A stretch of 64,000 nt of DNA from Vibrio sp. SS-MA-C1-2. Lineage in GTDB: Bacteria; Pseudomonadota; Gammaproteobacteria; Enterobacterales; Vibrionaceae. Each line of letters begins with the position of its first letter. Position 1 is the first letter of the stretch. The position numbers and the translations under genes are program-made. The DNA lies in contig NZ_CP090981.1 of NCBI RefSeq assembly GCF_021513135.1, forward strand, positions 1,798,001 to 1,862,000, in the 5' to 3' direction. This document shows, piece after piece, positions 46,673-55,377 of the stretch. The notes beneath the pieces are model-generated. The model saw only the letters and a list, made by a program, of their open reading frames with translations. It did not search any database and was not told the origin of the DNA.

Positions 46673-47641
46673 CTATAGTGAACTTATTTGAGAGATAACC
46701 GGTTCGCCAACTTTCTTCTCAAACTGAGTATAAAGTGGTTTCATTGCCTCTCGGAATGGGGCTAAATCAGGGTAAGAAACTTTCATTCCTTGCTCTTCAA
46801 AGAAGGCGATAAGGTCTGCTTCTTGCTTTTTAACCGTTGCAGTATGTTCAGCACCAATTTCTTTGACTGTTTTACTGATTAATGCTTTATCAGTATCAGA
46901 TAACTTTTTCCATGAAGCTTCAGACATAATAACCATCTGATCATTAATAATATGATGAGTCATGGCTAAGTTACTTTGTACTTCATAAAACTTCATTGTA
47001 TTAATGGCAGGTAATGGATTCTCTTCACCATCAACCGCATTAGTTTGTAGTGCTAGGTAAACTTCTGAAAATGCCATTGGCGTTGGAGATGCGCCTGAAA
47101 GTTTTGCAAATTCTAAGTTTGGCTTGGCATTAGGTACGCGTAATTTTAATCCTTTGAAATCTTGGATTGAATCAAGGGGGCGATTTGACGTCGTTTCTCG
47201 TGTTCCGTTATACCAAGTATCAAGAGCACGCCAACCAAACTTATTGAGCATTTGAGAACGAATATCTTGTCCAAAATCAGAATTATAGACCTTTTGGAAA
47301 TGGTCAAAATCGCGGATGGCATAAGGGAGAGCGACCGCTTCAGCTTTTGGAATCCATAGACCCATTCGACCAAACTCTGCATAAGTAAGATCTAAGTCAC
47401 CGTAAGTCACTTGTTGTAACATCGCACGATCATCACCTAATTGAGCGCTTGGGTAAAGCGCGACTTTGATTTCACCGTTACTCACTTGCTCTATTTTATC
47501 CGCAAAAGATTTAGCTGAGTTATATTCGACAGAGCCAACGGATGCTTGTAATCCCATCTTTAAGGTAGTTTCAGCTTGAGACGCAAAAGCACAACCTGCC
47601 AGTGCGAGAGAAAGAGCTACTTTATTTAATTTATTCATCAT
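46673..47641 (-). CDS. siaP: Sialic acid TRAP transporter periplasmic receptor
   Basis: Receptor of 322 residues with a signal peptide ending in FASQAE. It closely follows SiaP: YPSAQLGDDRAMLQQV, YNGTRETTSNRPLDSI, GLKLRVPNAKPN with the Arg that pairs with the sialate carboxylate, and SPTPMAFSEVYLALQTNAVD. It binds N-acetylneuraminate in the periplasm for SiaQM. It is divergent from nanE-nanK; the shared spacer has two inverted repeats that could bind the RpiR regulator. Confidence 0.94.
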   Translation of the reverse strand: MMNKLNKVALSLALAGCAFASQAETTLKMGLQASVGSVEYNSAKSFADKIEQVSNGEIKVALYPSAQLGDDRAMLQQVTYGDLDLTYAEFGRMGLWIPKAEAVALPYAIRDFDHFQKVYNSDFGQDIRSQMLNKFGWRALDTWYNGTRETTSNRPLDSIQDFKGLKLRVPNAKPNLEFAKLSGASPTPMAFSEVYLALQTNAVDGEENPLPAINTMKFYEVQSNLAMTHHIINDQMVIMSEASWKKLSDTDKALISKTVKEIGAEHTATVKKQEADLIAFFEEQGMKVSYPDLAPFREAMKPLYTQFEKKVGEPVISQISSL

Positions 47642-47671
47642 TCATTCCTTGTCATTAATGAGCCAAATCAC

Positions 47672-47766
47672 TTTTTCCAAATCCGAATGAAACTTTTTCT
47701 GGAAAAAATAATCTTCATAAATTATGATTGTGATGAATTTAATTTTCAAATTAAAGTTTTGAAAAA
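47672..47766. promoter_or_regulatory. Divergent siaP/nanE control region with inverted repeats
   Basis: Two inverted repeats stand out: TTTTTCCA (47672-47679) with TGGAAAAA (47700-47707), and ATTTTCAAA (47742-47750) with TTTGAAAAA (47758-47766, one mismatch). They are candidates for RpiR-type regulator binding. No perfect CRP site was found. Confidence 0.4.
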
Positions 47767-47859
47767 TGTGATAAGTGATCTATTTTTAACCATTTTTGTT
47801 GATATTTGATTAAGGCGAAATGCTTAATTGATGACGTAGGTGGTACAGGGAGTATGATA

Positions 47860-48633
47860 ATGAAGATCAATAAATTGACTAACTTGAATAAATTAGAGCA
47901 GTTGAGAGTGTCGTTACAAGGTCAAACCGTGGTGTCTATTCAACCCGTTGATAATGGACCTCTTGATAAGGTGGCTATTATTGTGGCAATGGCACTGGCT
48001 GCGGAGCAAGCTGGCGCAAAAGCATTGAGAATACAAGGTATTGCTAATATTCAGGCCGTCACTCAAGCGGTAAAAATTCCAGTGATTGGGATAGTAAAGC
48101 GTGATTTCGATGATAGCCCAGTTAGGATCACACCTTTTGTTGCGGACGTTATTGGTTTAGCCAATGCCGGTGCAACCATTATTGCGATTGATGCGACGGA
48201 TCGAGTCAGACCAGAAAGCCGTGAAGTACTCACTAAAGCGATTCATGATGCGGGATGCTTTGCGATGGCAGATTGTTCCAATTATCAAGATGGTGTTTGG
48301 GCTAATCAGCATGGTGTTGAAATTATTGGTACCACGCTATCGGGATATACTGGCGATCTCATTCCTGAAGAGCCTGATTTTGAGTTATTAAGACAATTCT
48401 CACAAGCTGGCTTTTTTACGATGGCAGAAGGACGCTATAACACCCCAGAGTTAGCGGCAGAAGCGATAGAACATGGGGCTGTTGCCGTCACCGTTGGATC
48501 AGCGATTACCCGTTTAGAAGTGGTGACGAATTGGTTTAATTCTGCAACACAAAGTGCCAATAGTCAGATAGAAGCTAATCATATTGAAAATCAAACGAAA
48601 GAATTAAACTCAAAAACGGAAGATTTGCTATGA
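47860..48633 (+). CDS. nanE: N-acetylmannosamine-6-phosphate 2-epimerase
   Basis: TIM-barrel epimerase that turns N-acetylmannosamine 6-phosphate into N-acetylglucosamine 6-phosphate. [19 protein letters not shown] with the catalytic Lys, [14 protein letters not shown], and TLSGYT are diagnostic. I use the ATG at 47860 behind GGGAG; in-frame starts at 47854 and upstream are less well placed. The last 25 or so residues form a polar tail beyond the usual domain. Its stop overlaps the nanK start by 4 bp (ATGA). Confidence 0.92.
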   Translation: MKINKLTNLNKLEQLRVSLQGQTVVSIQPVDNGPLDKVAIIVAMALAAEQAGAKALRIQGIANIQAVTQAVKIPVIGIVKRDFDDSPVRITPFVADVIGLANAGATIIAIDATDRVRPESREVLTKAIHDAGCFAMADCSNYQDGVWANQHGVEIIGTTLSGYTGDLIPEEPDFELLRQFSQAGFFTMAEGRYNTPELAAEAIEHGAVAVTVGSAITRLEVVTNWFNSATQSANSQIEANHIENQTKELNSKTEDLL

Positions 48634-49514
48634 AAATTTTAGCGATTGATATCGGTGGAACTAAAGTCGCGTATGGCATTATTGAAAATGGTCAATTGCT
48701 TTCAAGAGAACAATTTGCCACACCTAAAACCGTGACAATAGAGAGTTTTAATCAACTTATTATTGAAAACTGTAAACATGAAATTGATTTATGCAGTGAA
48801 ATCAGGATTTCGACGACTGGCTTAGTCACATCTGAAGGAATTAGTGCGATAAATCCAGTCACGTTACCATTTCCTGCCCCTTTTCCCTTGGCTAAAAAAC
48901 TTAAAGAAACGACTAAAATTCCTGTTTTTATATTGAATGATGCCCAAGCGGCTACTTGGTTTGAATATCAGCAACTGACCATTAAAGCTAAAAATATGGC
49001 TTATGTTACCGTTTCAACCGGGGTGGGGGGCGGATTGATTATTGACCATCAACTCCAAAAAGGAGCTGGTGGATTAGCAGGTCATATTGGACACATGGTG
49101 ATTGAACAGCAAGGTGAACGTTGTGGTTGTGGTCGTCAAGGTTGTGTCGAAGTCATTGCTTCTGGAACCGCCATCCATAAACAAGCTCAACAAGTTTTTG
49201 GTGAGCAGATAAGTAATATTCAGTTATTTGAGATGTTAGAAAGCGACCAAAAAGCATTCGATATTATCCAAAATAGCGCTAAGGCGATTGCAACGCTCTG
49301 TTGTAATTTAAAAGCCAGTTTGGATCTTGATCTTATTGTCATCGGTGGAGGTATCGGACTCGCTAACGGTTATTTACAGTTGGTACAAAAAGAGATAACT
49401 AAACAACCTCATATCTTTCAAGTCAAAACAATTTCTGCACAAGGTGGTCATGATGCGTGTTTGTTAGGTGCAGCAAGCTATTTTGATTCTCACTTAACGA
49501 AAAGTAACCTTTAA
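48630..49514 (+). CDS. nanK: N-acetylmannosamine kinase
   Basis: ROK-family kinase of 294 residues that phosphorylates N-acetylmannosamine from the NanA reaction. The phosphate motif [10 protein letters not shown] is at residues 6-15, the catalytic Asp lies in [11 protein letters not shown], and the zinc site [13 protein letters not shown] is complete. Coupled to nanE by an ATGA overlap. nagA and nagB, needed to finish the pathway, are not in this window. Confidence 0.92.
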   Translation: MKILAIDIGGTKVAYGIIENGQLLSREQFATPKTVTIESFNQLIIENCKHEIDLCSEIRISTTGLVTSEGISAINPVTLPFPAPFPLAKKLKETTKIPVFILNDAQAATWFEYQQLTIKAKNMAYVTVSTGVGGGLIIDHQLQKGAGGLAGHIGHMVIEQQGERCGCGRQGCVEVIASGTAIHKQAQQVFGEQISNIQLFEMLESDQKAFDIIQNSAKAIATLCCNLKASLDLDLIVIGGGIGLANGYLQLVQKEITKQPHIFQVKTISAQGGHDACLLGAASYFDSHLTKSNL

Positions 49515-49875
49515 GCATCCAATACCACAGTTCAGACAAAGGCAGCAACTGAGATTACTTAAGTTGTTGCCATCTCTTAATTTGAACAGTCACTCAGCTA
49601 CTTTTATTTACTACCTCTTTATTATCGTCATTCTTCAAAAACACCCTTCAAGCAAATTCTTTGGATTTATATATCAATATTTTTAGCTGCAATAAATGTA
49701 AAAAAGAGTTGGCTTTAGTGATCTCTGTAACAATACTGTCTCTAAAGGTTGATCTGTTGTGCGAATAATGTAAATTGACTTCGTATGCAATAAATTATTA
49801 ACAAATTATTAACCAATAATTTGGGTCTTTAGTTTCCTAAATACGATCAAGATACTTATTATAAAGGGATTTTAT
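49515..49875. promoter_or_regulatory. Control region of the second TRAP operon
   Basis: A hairpin GGCAGCAACT/AGTTGTTGCC (49541-49571) may end nanEK transcription. A CRP-like site AGTGATCTCTGTAACA (49717-49732) matches TGTGA-N6-TCACA at 8 of 10 positions. A candidate LacI-type operator ATTGACTTCGTATGCAAT (49774-49791) ends 85 bp before the receptor start codon. Confidence 0.5.
49774..49791. promoter_or_regulatory. Candidate LacI-type operator (TRAP operon)
   Basis: ATTGACTTCGTATGCAAT: right arm ATGCAAT perfect, left arm 5 of 7 against WTTGCAT, with CG at the centre as is common for LacI-family operators. It matches the family of sites at 55055, 55276, 63392 and 63792. Confidence 0.55.
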
Positions 49876-50868
49876 ATGAATTTTAAAAAGATAACATTGT
49901 TAGCTCTTGGATTGGGCTTTTTAAGTGTGAATACGAATGCTGAAACTGTGATTCGTATTGGGCATGATAGCCAAGAAACATCACCGGCTCATAAAGCGAT
50001 GTTATTTTTTGAAAAAGAACTAGAGCAACGCTCTAATGGTGAGATTGAAGTAGAGATCTATCCGGCACGTCAATTAGGTGGAGTACGAGAGACGACCGAA
50101 CTTGTTCAGCAGGGCAATCTGCAAATGACTTTTGGGGCTTCAGTTTTACTCTCTCCTTATGTTCCAGAGTTTAATTTACTCGATACATTTTATCTATTTG
50201 ATGATTTAGATCAGGCACATAAAGCATTGGACAGTGACAAAATTGGTCAACCTCTTCTTAATGCAATGGATTCAAAAGGTTTTCATGGTTTAGGATTTAT
50301 GGAACTTGGCTTTAGAAGTATTACCAATAATAAAGCCCCAATTGATTCATTAGCTGATTTAGATGGTTTAAAAATACGTTCTGCTTCAAATCCAACTCAA
50401 ATTTCTGCTTGGAAATCGGTCGAAACCATTCCAACACCGCTTTCATGGGGAGAGATATTTACTTCCTTGCAACAGGGTTTAATTAATGCGCAAGAAAGTT
50501 CGCTCTATTCAGTTTATGCCGAGCGATTCTATGAGGCGCAAGAGTATCTGTCATTAACAGAACATATTTATAGTAACTATGTATTGTTTATGAATAAAGA
50601 TTTTTGGACAGAGTTACCAGAAGAGCAACAGAGTTTACTTGATACGGTGACAGCTGAAACGATTGCAATGCAACGTATATTAGCTAAAGAACAAAATGAA
50701 AGTGTGATTACTCAATTAAAAGAGAAAGGGATGAAGGTAAATACGGTACCTGTTGATGTTAGACAAGCGATGAAAGTAAAAATGAATGATTCCATATATA
50801 GCACCTTAAGAGAGCGAACAGGCCCTCAACTGTTTGATTCGATAATGGTTGAAATTGATAACCTTTAA
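49876..50868 (+). CDS. TRAP transporter periplasmic receptor, DctP family
   Basis: 330-residue receptor with signal peptide ending in TNAET. IEVEIYPARQLGGVRETTEL and GLKIRSASNPTQI (with the conserved carboxylate-binding Arg) are typical DctP elements, as is TPLSWGEIFTSLQQGLINAQE. The residues around the Arg differ from SiaP, so a different organic acid is bound. It heads a receptor-small-large subunit operon that probably belongs to the LacI-type regulon described for this region. Confidence 0.88.
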   Translation: MNFKKITLLALGLGFLSVNTNAETVIRIGHDSQETSPAHKAMLFFEKELEQRSNGEIEVEIYPARQLGGVRETTELVQQGNLQMTFGASVLLSPYVPEFNLLDTFYLFDDLDQAHKALDSDKIGQPLLNAMDSKGFHGLGFMELGFRSITNNKAPIDSLADLDGLKIRSASNPTQISAWKSVETIPTPLSWGEIFTSLQQGLINAQESSLYSVYAERFYEAQEYLSLTEHIYSNYVLFMNKDFWTELPEEQQSLLDTVTAETIAMQRILAKEQNESVITQLKEKGMKVNTVPVDVRQAMKVKMNDSIYSTLRERTGPQLFDSIMVEIDNL

Positions 50869-50922
50869 TTAATTATCAAAGAGAGTAGCGAAAGTTACTC
50901 TCTTCCATTATGGGAGAGCGAA

Positions 50923-51456
50923 ATGAATATTCTTCGTTGGTTAGATAAGTATTTTGAACCTACTTTGATTGTTATTACAATCAGCTTGATGACGCTTATT
51001 CTTGGTATCCAAGTCTTATTACGTCCATTTGACTTAAATATTGCTTGGGCTGAAGAGCTAGCGCGGTATCTTTTTGTTTGGGCTATGTACCTTAGTATTA
51101 GTTATTGTATTCGTGATGATAGACATATTCGAATTAGAATTTTTATAGACAAATTACCGTTAAAATATAATCAGTTAATGCTAGTAATTGCAGATTTATT
51201 CTATCTGGCATTTTCTTCAGTTGTGACTTGGTATGGGTATCACGTGATTGCGAGAAGCTTAAAGTTAGGGCAGATTGCGCCTGCATTAGAGATCCCTGTT
51301 GCTGTATTATATTGCTCCGTTGTTATCTGTGCGGCTATTAGTGTGATTCGTTTACTAATTAATATTTATAAAAGAGTTCATGTCATAAAAAATGAATTTA
51401 ATAAAAAACAAGATAATTCTAGTTCTCAATCAAAACAACAATTAATAGAGCAGTAG
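50923..51456 (+). CDS. TRAP transporter small membrane subunit, DctQ family
   Basis: 177 residues with four hydrophobic segments. The signature IAWAEELARYLFVWAMYLSI is characteristic. After the last segment a polar, Gln- and Ser-rich tail (about residues 155-177) is present. It lies 2 bp before the DctM gene, so the two are translated together. Confidence 0.88.
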   Translation: MNILRWLDKYFEPTLIVITISLMTLILGIQVLLRPFDLNIAWAEELARYLFVWAMYLSISYCIRDDRHIRIRIFIDKLPLKYNQLMLVIADLFYLAFSSVVTWYGYHVIARSLKLGQIAPALEIPVAVLYCSVVICAAISVIRLLINIYKRVHVIKNEFNKKQDNSSSQSKQQLIEQ

Positions 51457-51458
51457 TT

Positions 51459-52733
51459 ATGACAACATCACTTTTATTTGGCAGTTTTGCATTATTGCTA
51501 GTCATTGGCGTACCAGTAGGTATTGCTTTGGCTGGCGCAAGTATGGTCGCGATTTTTAGTTTACCATTCTTAAATATTGAATTTTTAGTTCAAGGTTTAG
51601 TGACAGGTTTAGACTCATTCCCGTTATTAGCTGTGGTGCTTTTCACACTAGCAGGGAACTTAATGAGTCAAGGTGGCATTTCCGATCGATTACTAAAAGT
51701 GGCTGAGGTTTTCTTTGGTCATTTCACTGGTGGGTTGGGAATTGTTGCTATTGTTGCCTGTATGTTCTTTGCCTCTATTTCTGGAACAGGGTCTGCAACG
51801 GTAGCTGCTATCGGTCTAACCATGATACCAAGTATGGTTAAAAGAGGCTATGACCGTAGTTTCTCCGGCGCATTAATTGCTTCATCTGGAGGAATTGGGG
51901 TTATTATTCCGCCTTCTGTTGTCATGATTGTTTATGCAATAACAGCTGAAGTCTCTGTCACGAAGATGTTTATGGCGGGTATTCTGCCTGGTCTGGTTGT
52001 TGGCTTCGTATTGATTGGGTATTGTGTTGTTGTTTCACATTTTCGAGGTTATAAAGGGAATGAGAAAAAAGCATCATGGAACGAACGTTTCTTAGCACTT
52101 AAAGAGGCATTTTGGTCTTTGATGCTTCCTGTCATCATTCTTGGTGGTATCTACTCAGGTTTATTTACCCCAACTGAATCCGCGGTTGTTGGTGTCTTGT
52201 ATGGTCTATTTTTTGGTGTTGTCGTCTATAAAGAATTAGATCTTAAAAAAGTTGTTAAAATCGTCTTAGAATCATCTTTATTGGTTGGTGCTGTATTAGT
52301 GATTGTTGGAGCATCTGTTACCTTTGGTCGAATATTAACCCTTGAGCGTGTGCCGACAGAAATAGCCCAGTTTATCCTTACGTTAACTGAGAATAAGATA
52401 CTTATTTTACTTTGTATTAATATTCTTTTATTAATAGTTGGTACCTTCATGGAAACATTGGCTGCAATCGTTATTTTAACGCCGATTTTGCTGCCAATTA
52501 CAACCGCGTTAGGAATGGATCCGATTCATTTTGGTATCGTTATGATTGTGAATTTAGCAATTGGATTTGTTACTCCACCATTAGGGGCTAACTTATTTAT
52601 GGCGAGTCAAATTGGTAATATTCCGATTGAGAAACTGTCAAAGTCTATTATGGGTTGGATTGGGGCAATGCTAATTGCTTTATTGTTAATTACGTTTATT
52701 CCCGCAATCTCGATGACGCTACCTAATTTGTAA
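51459..52733 (+). CDS. TRAP transporter large membrane subunit, DctM family
   Basis: 424-residue channel subunit. FFASISGTGSATVAAIGLTM and ASSGGIGVIIPPSVVMIVYA are DctM hallmarks, as is TFMETLAAIVILTPILLPI. It is followed by a strong terminator, so the receptor-DctQ-DctM operon is a closed unit of three genes. Substrate is not determined. Confidence 0.9.
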   Translation: MTTSLLFGSFALLLVIGVPVGIALAGASMVAIFSLPFLNIEFLVQGLVTGLDSFPLLAVVLFTLAGNLMSQGGISDRLLKVAEVFFGHFTGGLGIVAIVACMFFASISGTGSATVAAIGLTMIPSMVKRGYDRSFSGALIASSGGIGVIIPPSVVMIVYAITAEVSVTKMFMAGILPGLVVGFVLIGYCVVVSHFRGYKGNEKKASWNERFLALKEAFWSLMLPVIILGGIYSGLFTPTESAVVGVLYGLFFGVVVYKELDLKKVVKIVLESSLLVGAVLVIVGASVTFGRILTLERVPTEIAQFILTLTENKILILLCINILLLIVGTFMETLAAIVILTPILLPITTALGMDPIHFGIVMIVNLAIGFVTPPLGANLFMASQIGNIPIEKLSKSIMGWIGAMLIALLLITFIPAISMTLPNL

Positions 52734-52784
52734 TTTGTCTATTTTGTGATTACAGAGATTATTAATCTATTTTATCTTACTCAT

Positions 52785-52829
52785 AAAAAAGCCCCAATTA
52801 ACAAGTGATAATGTTAATTGGGGCTTTTT
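52785..52829 (+). terminator. Terminator of second TRAP operon
   Basis: Arms AAAAAAGCCCCAATTAACA and TGTTAATTGGGGCTTTTT, an almost perfect long stem with flanking A and T runs that could work in both directions. Confidence 0.9.
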
Positions 52830-52840
52830 GTTATTGATAC

Positions 52841-52966
52841 TATACCCAAAGTAATTGCAGTTGCTAGTAGGCGGCAAGTAAATGAGGCCTATGAGTATAG
52901 ACCTATTGTATGATGGGGTGAACGCAGGCAGTCAACAACCTAGTCGCTTCAAGTATGAAGGGGATA
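52841..52966 (-). repeat. Dispersed palindromic repeat, full length, minus orientation
   Basis: Runs from TATACCCAAAGTAATTGCAG through CTATGAGTATAGACCTATTG to CGCTTCAAGTATGAAGGGGATA. It separates the convergent DctM and LacI-family genes. Confidence 0.87.
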
Positions 52967-52991
52967 AACTAGATTTAAACCATCGGTAAAG

Positions 52992-53984
52992 TTAACGTGT
53001 ACTGCCTCGAATAATCAACTCGCCTTGCTCCAGAATATACTTACCTTCTGCATCGGCATCATGATTGATTCTATCCATTAAGTCATCAACTGCACGTTTT
53101 GATATTAACTCGACGGGCTGTTTGATCGTTGTAAGATTATAGCTAGGCCAAGAAGACATGGGTATATCATCCACGGCAATGATGCCATAATCTTGAGGGA
53201 TGCTAGCGCCACTTTCTCTAACCCCATCCATTACACCCATTGCTAAAATATCATTGGCACAGAAGATGGCATCAACATGTGGAAGTTGTAAAACCTGCTT
53301 TGCTGCGTCAAACCCTGATTGGAAATTATATTTAGCGTTGATATAAACAGGTGGAGAAACAGCTTGTTTTGCTAACTGCTCTGAAAACCCTTTCCAACGA
53401 AGATCGCTGGTCATTGCACCGGGCTCTCCGCTGATGTAAACCATATTTTTATAGCCTTTACTTAGCAAGAAATTAGCTGCATTTTGTCCTGCTAAAAGGT
53501 TATCCACTCCGACACTATTAGCGTTGATACCTTCTACATATCGATTAATTAAGCAGAGGTGGATTCCAAATTTTTCACACTGTGCAAAGGCATGGCTAGT
53601 TAAGCGGCTGGTGGCAATAATCAGTCCATCAACTTGGTATTCAATTGCACGATTTATGGCGCTATCAAGATCATTTTCTTGTATTGGACTTAAAATAACC
53701 TGACCGTTTCGGTTCTGGATCTCTTTAGAGAGCGCTCGAACTTGAAGGTCATACATTGGGTTTGACTCGTAATCGAGAGCGATAGCGATCAAACCGGTAC
53801 GGTTAGAAATCAAACTACGCGCAATTGCATTAGGAGAATAGCCTAACTTGGCAGCTGCATCTTTTACCATCTGGCGCTTTTTTTCACTGATGCTGGCCGT
53901 GGAGCTAAATGCTCTTGATACCGTCGATTGAGATACCCCTAGCATTTTTGCTACGTCCTTAGAGGTAACTTTAGCTTTGATAAT
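52992..53984 (-). CDS. LacI family transcriptional regulator, non-AUG start likely
   Basis: LacI-type regulator with helix-turn-helix KVTSKDVAKMLGVSQSTVSR, hinge-region YSPNAIARSLISNRTG and a periplasmic-binding-like ligand domain (VDAIFCANDILAMGVMDG, IAVDDIPMS). The first ATG, at 53945, falls inside the first helix. The frame is open upstream to a TAA but holds no ATG, GTG or TTG. The motif begins just after an AUU (53984) and an AUC (53981), 4 and 7 bp behind the ribosome binding site AAGGA. I place the start at 53984; AUC at 53981 is equally possible. It probably controls the surrounding catabolic and transport genes. Confidence 0.8.
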   Translation of the reverse strand: MIKAKVTSKDVAKMLGVSQSTVSRAFSSTASISEKKRQMVKDAAAKLGYSPNAIARSLISNRTGLIAIALDYESNPMYDLQVRALSKEIQNRNGQVILSPIQENDLDSAINRAIEYQVDGLIIATSRLTSHAFAQCEKFGIHLCLINRYVEGINANSVGVDNLLAGQNAANFLLSKGYKNMVYISGEPGAMTSDLRWKGFSEQLAKQAVSPPVYINAKYNFQSGFDAAKQVLQLPHVDAIFCANDILAMGVMDGVRESGASIPQDYGIIAVDDIPMSSWPSYNLTTIKQPVELISKRAVDDLMDRINHDADAEGKYILEQGELIIRGSTR

Positions 53985-53988
53985 ATAA

Positions 53989-53993
53989 TCCTT
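53989..53993 (-). promoter_or_regulatory. Ribosome binding site deciding the LacI-type start
   Basis: AAGGA on the minus strand. It is 44 bp from the first ATG (53945), too far to serve it, but 4 bp from AUU and 7 bp from AUC, supporting initiation at one of these codons. Confidence 0.6.
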
Positions 53994-54019
53994 ATTGTCT
54001 TAGTCATAAGAGAGCGGAA

Positions 54020-54147
54020 TATACCTTTCATACTTGAAGCGGCTAGGTTGTTGGCTATATTCTTTCGCCCCAATCATAGAGTACACCTATACTCATTGGG
54101 CCTCACTCATTTGCCGCCGACTAGCAACTTCAATTATTTTAGGTATA
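54020..54147 (+). repeat. Dispersed palindromic repeat, full length (tandem copy 1)
   Basis: Full copy from TATACCTTTCATACTTGAAG to CTAGCAACTTCAATTATTTT then AGGTATA. Nearly identical to the next copy, separated from it by only 19 bp. Confidence 0.9.
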
Positions 54148-54166
54148 AACGGCTCTCAAATATGTT

Positions 54167-54294
54167 TATACTCTTCATACTTGAAGTCGCTAGGTTGTTG
54201 GCTATATTCTTTCGCCCCAATCATAGAGTACACCTATACTCATGGGGCCTCACTCATTTGCCGCCTATTAGCAACTTCAATTATTTTAGGTATA
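54167..54294 (+). repeat. Dispersed palindromic repeat, full length (tandem copy 2)
   Basis: Second copy in the same orientation. The two share long identical runs such as TTGTTGGCTATATTCTTTCG and CATAGAGTACACCTATACTC, which differ from other copies, so they arose by local duplication. Open frames across them are spurious. Confidence 0.9.
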
Positions 54295-54300
54295 TGTATC

Positions 54301-55044
54301 TTAATCTATGGCAAGTTTTCTTTGGTTTTTGAAACCATCAATAATCATTTTATGCTCAGAGGCCAAACCAAAGAAAGTAACACCGAGTTTACGCCACTTT
54401 GGAATTGCAGACGCATCGGCAACAAATATTCCAACGGGTTTACCTTCCTTTTTGGCCGCATTAATGATTGTGACACTTGCTTGATATACAATATCATCAT
54501 TTACAGATTCTGCACCATAAGCAACCGCTAAATCTACTTGACCGATGAAAAGAGCATCGATTCCATCAACCGCGGCAATGCTTTCAACGTTCACAACACC
54601 TTCAGGATCTTCAATCTGAGCGACAACCGTGGTATTTATTAGGCTGTCTGCTAAATGATTTTTCATTGGTTTGGTTGCATATTGTGCAGCACGAGATGAA
54701 CCCGCATAGCCTCGACCACCTTCACCATATTGTGCGCTTTTAGCGATTGATTTGGCTTGTTCTGCATTACAAACATGAGGAACTTGAACGCCGCTTGCTC
54801 CACAATCTAATGCATTTAAAATGGTTGACGGTTGAGCATCTTGAATTCTGACTAAGGTTGGTAAGCCGGATAAGCGAGCAGCCATAATAGTAAGATCTAA
54901 AGACCCTCGATCAAAAGGGGCATGCTCAGCATCTAAAATAATGAAATCTAGATCTGAAAGCGCCAATACTTCAATGATATGTGGGTGAGGGGTCTTAACA
55001 AAAGTCCCAATTTGATTCTGTTTTGTTAATTGTTCCTTAAACAT
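54301..55044 (-). CDS. HpcH/HpaI family aldolase
   Basis: Class II, metal-dependent aldolase of 247 residues that makes or cleaves 2-oxo acids with pyruvate as a product or donor. FIILDAEHAPFDRG has the catalytic His with its Asp/Glu neighbours, LVRIQDA the Arg that binds pyruvate, and AQIEDPEG and FIGQVDLAVAYG the metal-binding Glu and Asp region. It resembles HpaI, RhmA and GarL, so the acceptor aldehyde is open. A good ribosome binding site AAAGGAG precedes the ATG, and an 18-bp palindrome lies 11 bp upstream of the start. It is divergent from the HisD-like operon. Confidence 0.87.
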   Translation of the reverse strand: MFKEQLTKQNQIGTFVKTPHPHIIEVLALSDLDFIILDAEHAPFDRGSLDLTIMAARLSGLPTLVRIQDAQPSTILNALDCGASGVQVPHVCNAEQAKSIAKSAQYGEGGRGYAGSSRAAQYATKPMKNHLADSLINTTVVAQIEDPEGVVNVESIAAVDGIDALFIGQVDLAVAYGAESVNDDIVYQASVTIINAAKKEGKPVGIFVADASAIPKWRKLGVTFFGLASEHKMIIDGFKNQRKLAID

Positions 55045-55054
55045 TTACATCTCC

Positions 55055-55072
55055 TTTGCATTAGTATGCAAA
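55055..55072. promoter_or_regulatory. Candidate LacI-type operator (aldolase gene)
   Basis: TTTGCATTAGTATGCAAA: two perfect 7-bp arms around 4 bp. It overlaps the leader just before the aldolase ribosome binding site, where bound protein would block transcription. Confidence 0.7.
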
Positions 55073-55275
55073 ATCTAACACATGAGGAGGTTTAAATCGT
55101 CATTATAAGTGTGATTTGGTTAACATAATTGAAACCTATTTATTATCATTTTCATCTTAAATCCATTCTATTTGTATGCTTATCATTATATATCAATGAC
55201 TTGATAGGTATTTATTTTATGTGGCATATTTGTTGGTAAAAGCTTGTCAATTGTTATTAAATTGTTTAACCTAGT

Positions 55276-55293
55276 TTTGCATTCGTATCCAAA
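55276..55293. promoter_or_regulatory. Candidate LacI-type operator (HisD-like operon)
   Basis: TTTGCATTCGTATCCAAA: 13 of 14 arm positions match the perfect site at 55055, with CG at the centre. It ends 85 bp before the start codon of the HisD-like gene. Confidence 0.68.
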
Positions 55294-55377
55294 CGTTAAT
55301 TAAAGAACTGATGGTTATCTAAAATAAAGTGCATTATCGCTCAAATAATTTTTAACATGTAAAAAGAGGATTTATAC

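Larger units (their letters stand above)
55045..55377. promoter_or_regulatory. Divergent control region, aldolase/HisD-like operon
   Basis: This 333-bp spacer holds two candidate LacI-type operators (55055-55072 and 55276-55293), one near each gene. Between them lies a good CRP-like site TGTGATTTGGTTAACA (55110-55125), which matches TGTGA-N6-TCACA at 9 of 10 positions. This fits joint repression and carbon-source control. Confidence 0.6.

Noticed and set aside
47806-47859. Upstream TTG start for nanE
   Set aside because: NanE proteins begin close to the residues coded from 47860, which has GGGAG at the right distance.
54034-54531. Open frame of 165 codons across the two tandem repeats
   Set aside because: It is made of repeat sequence translated through two copies and antisense aldolase DNA, with an internally duplicated peptide; no ribosome binding site or family match.
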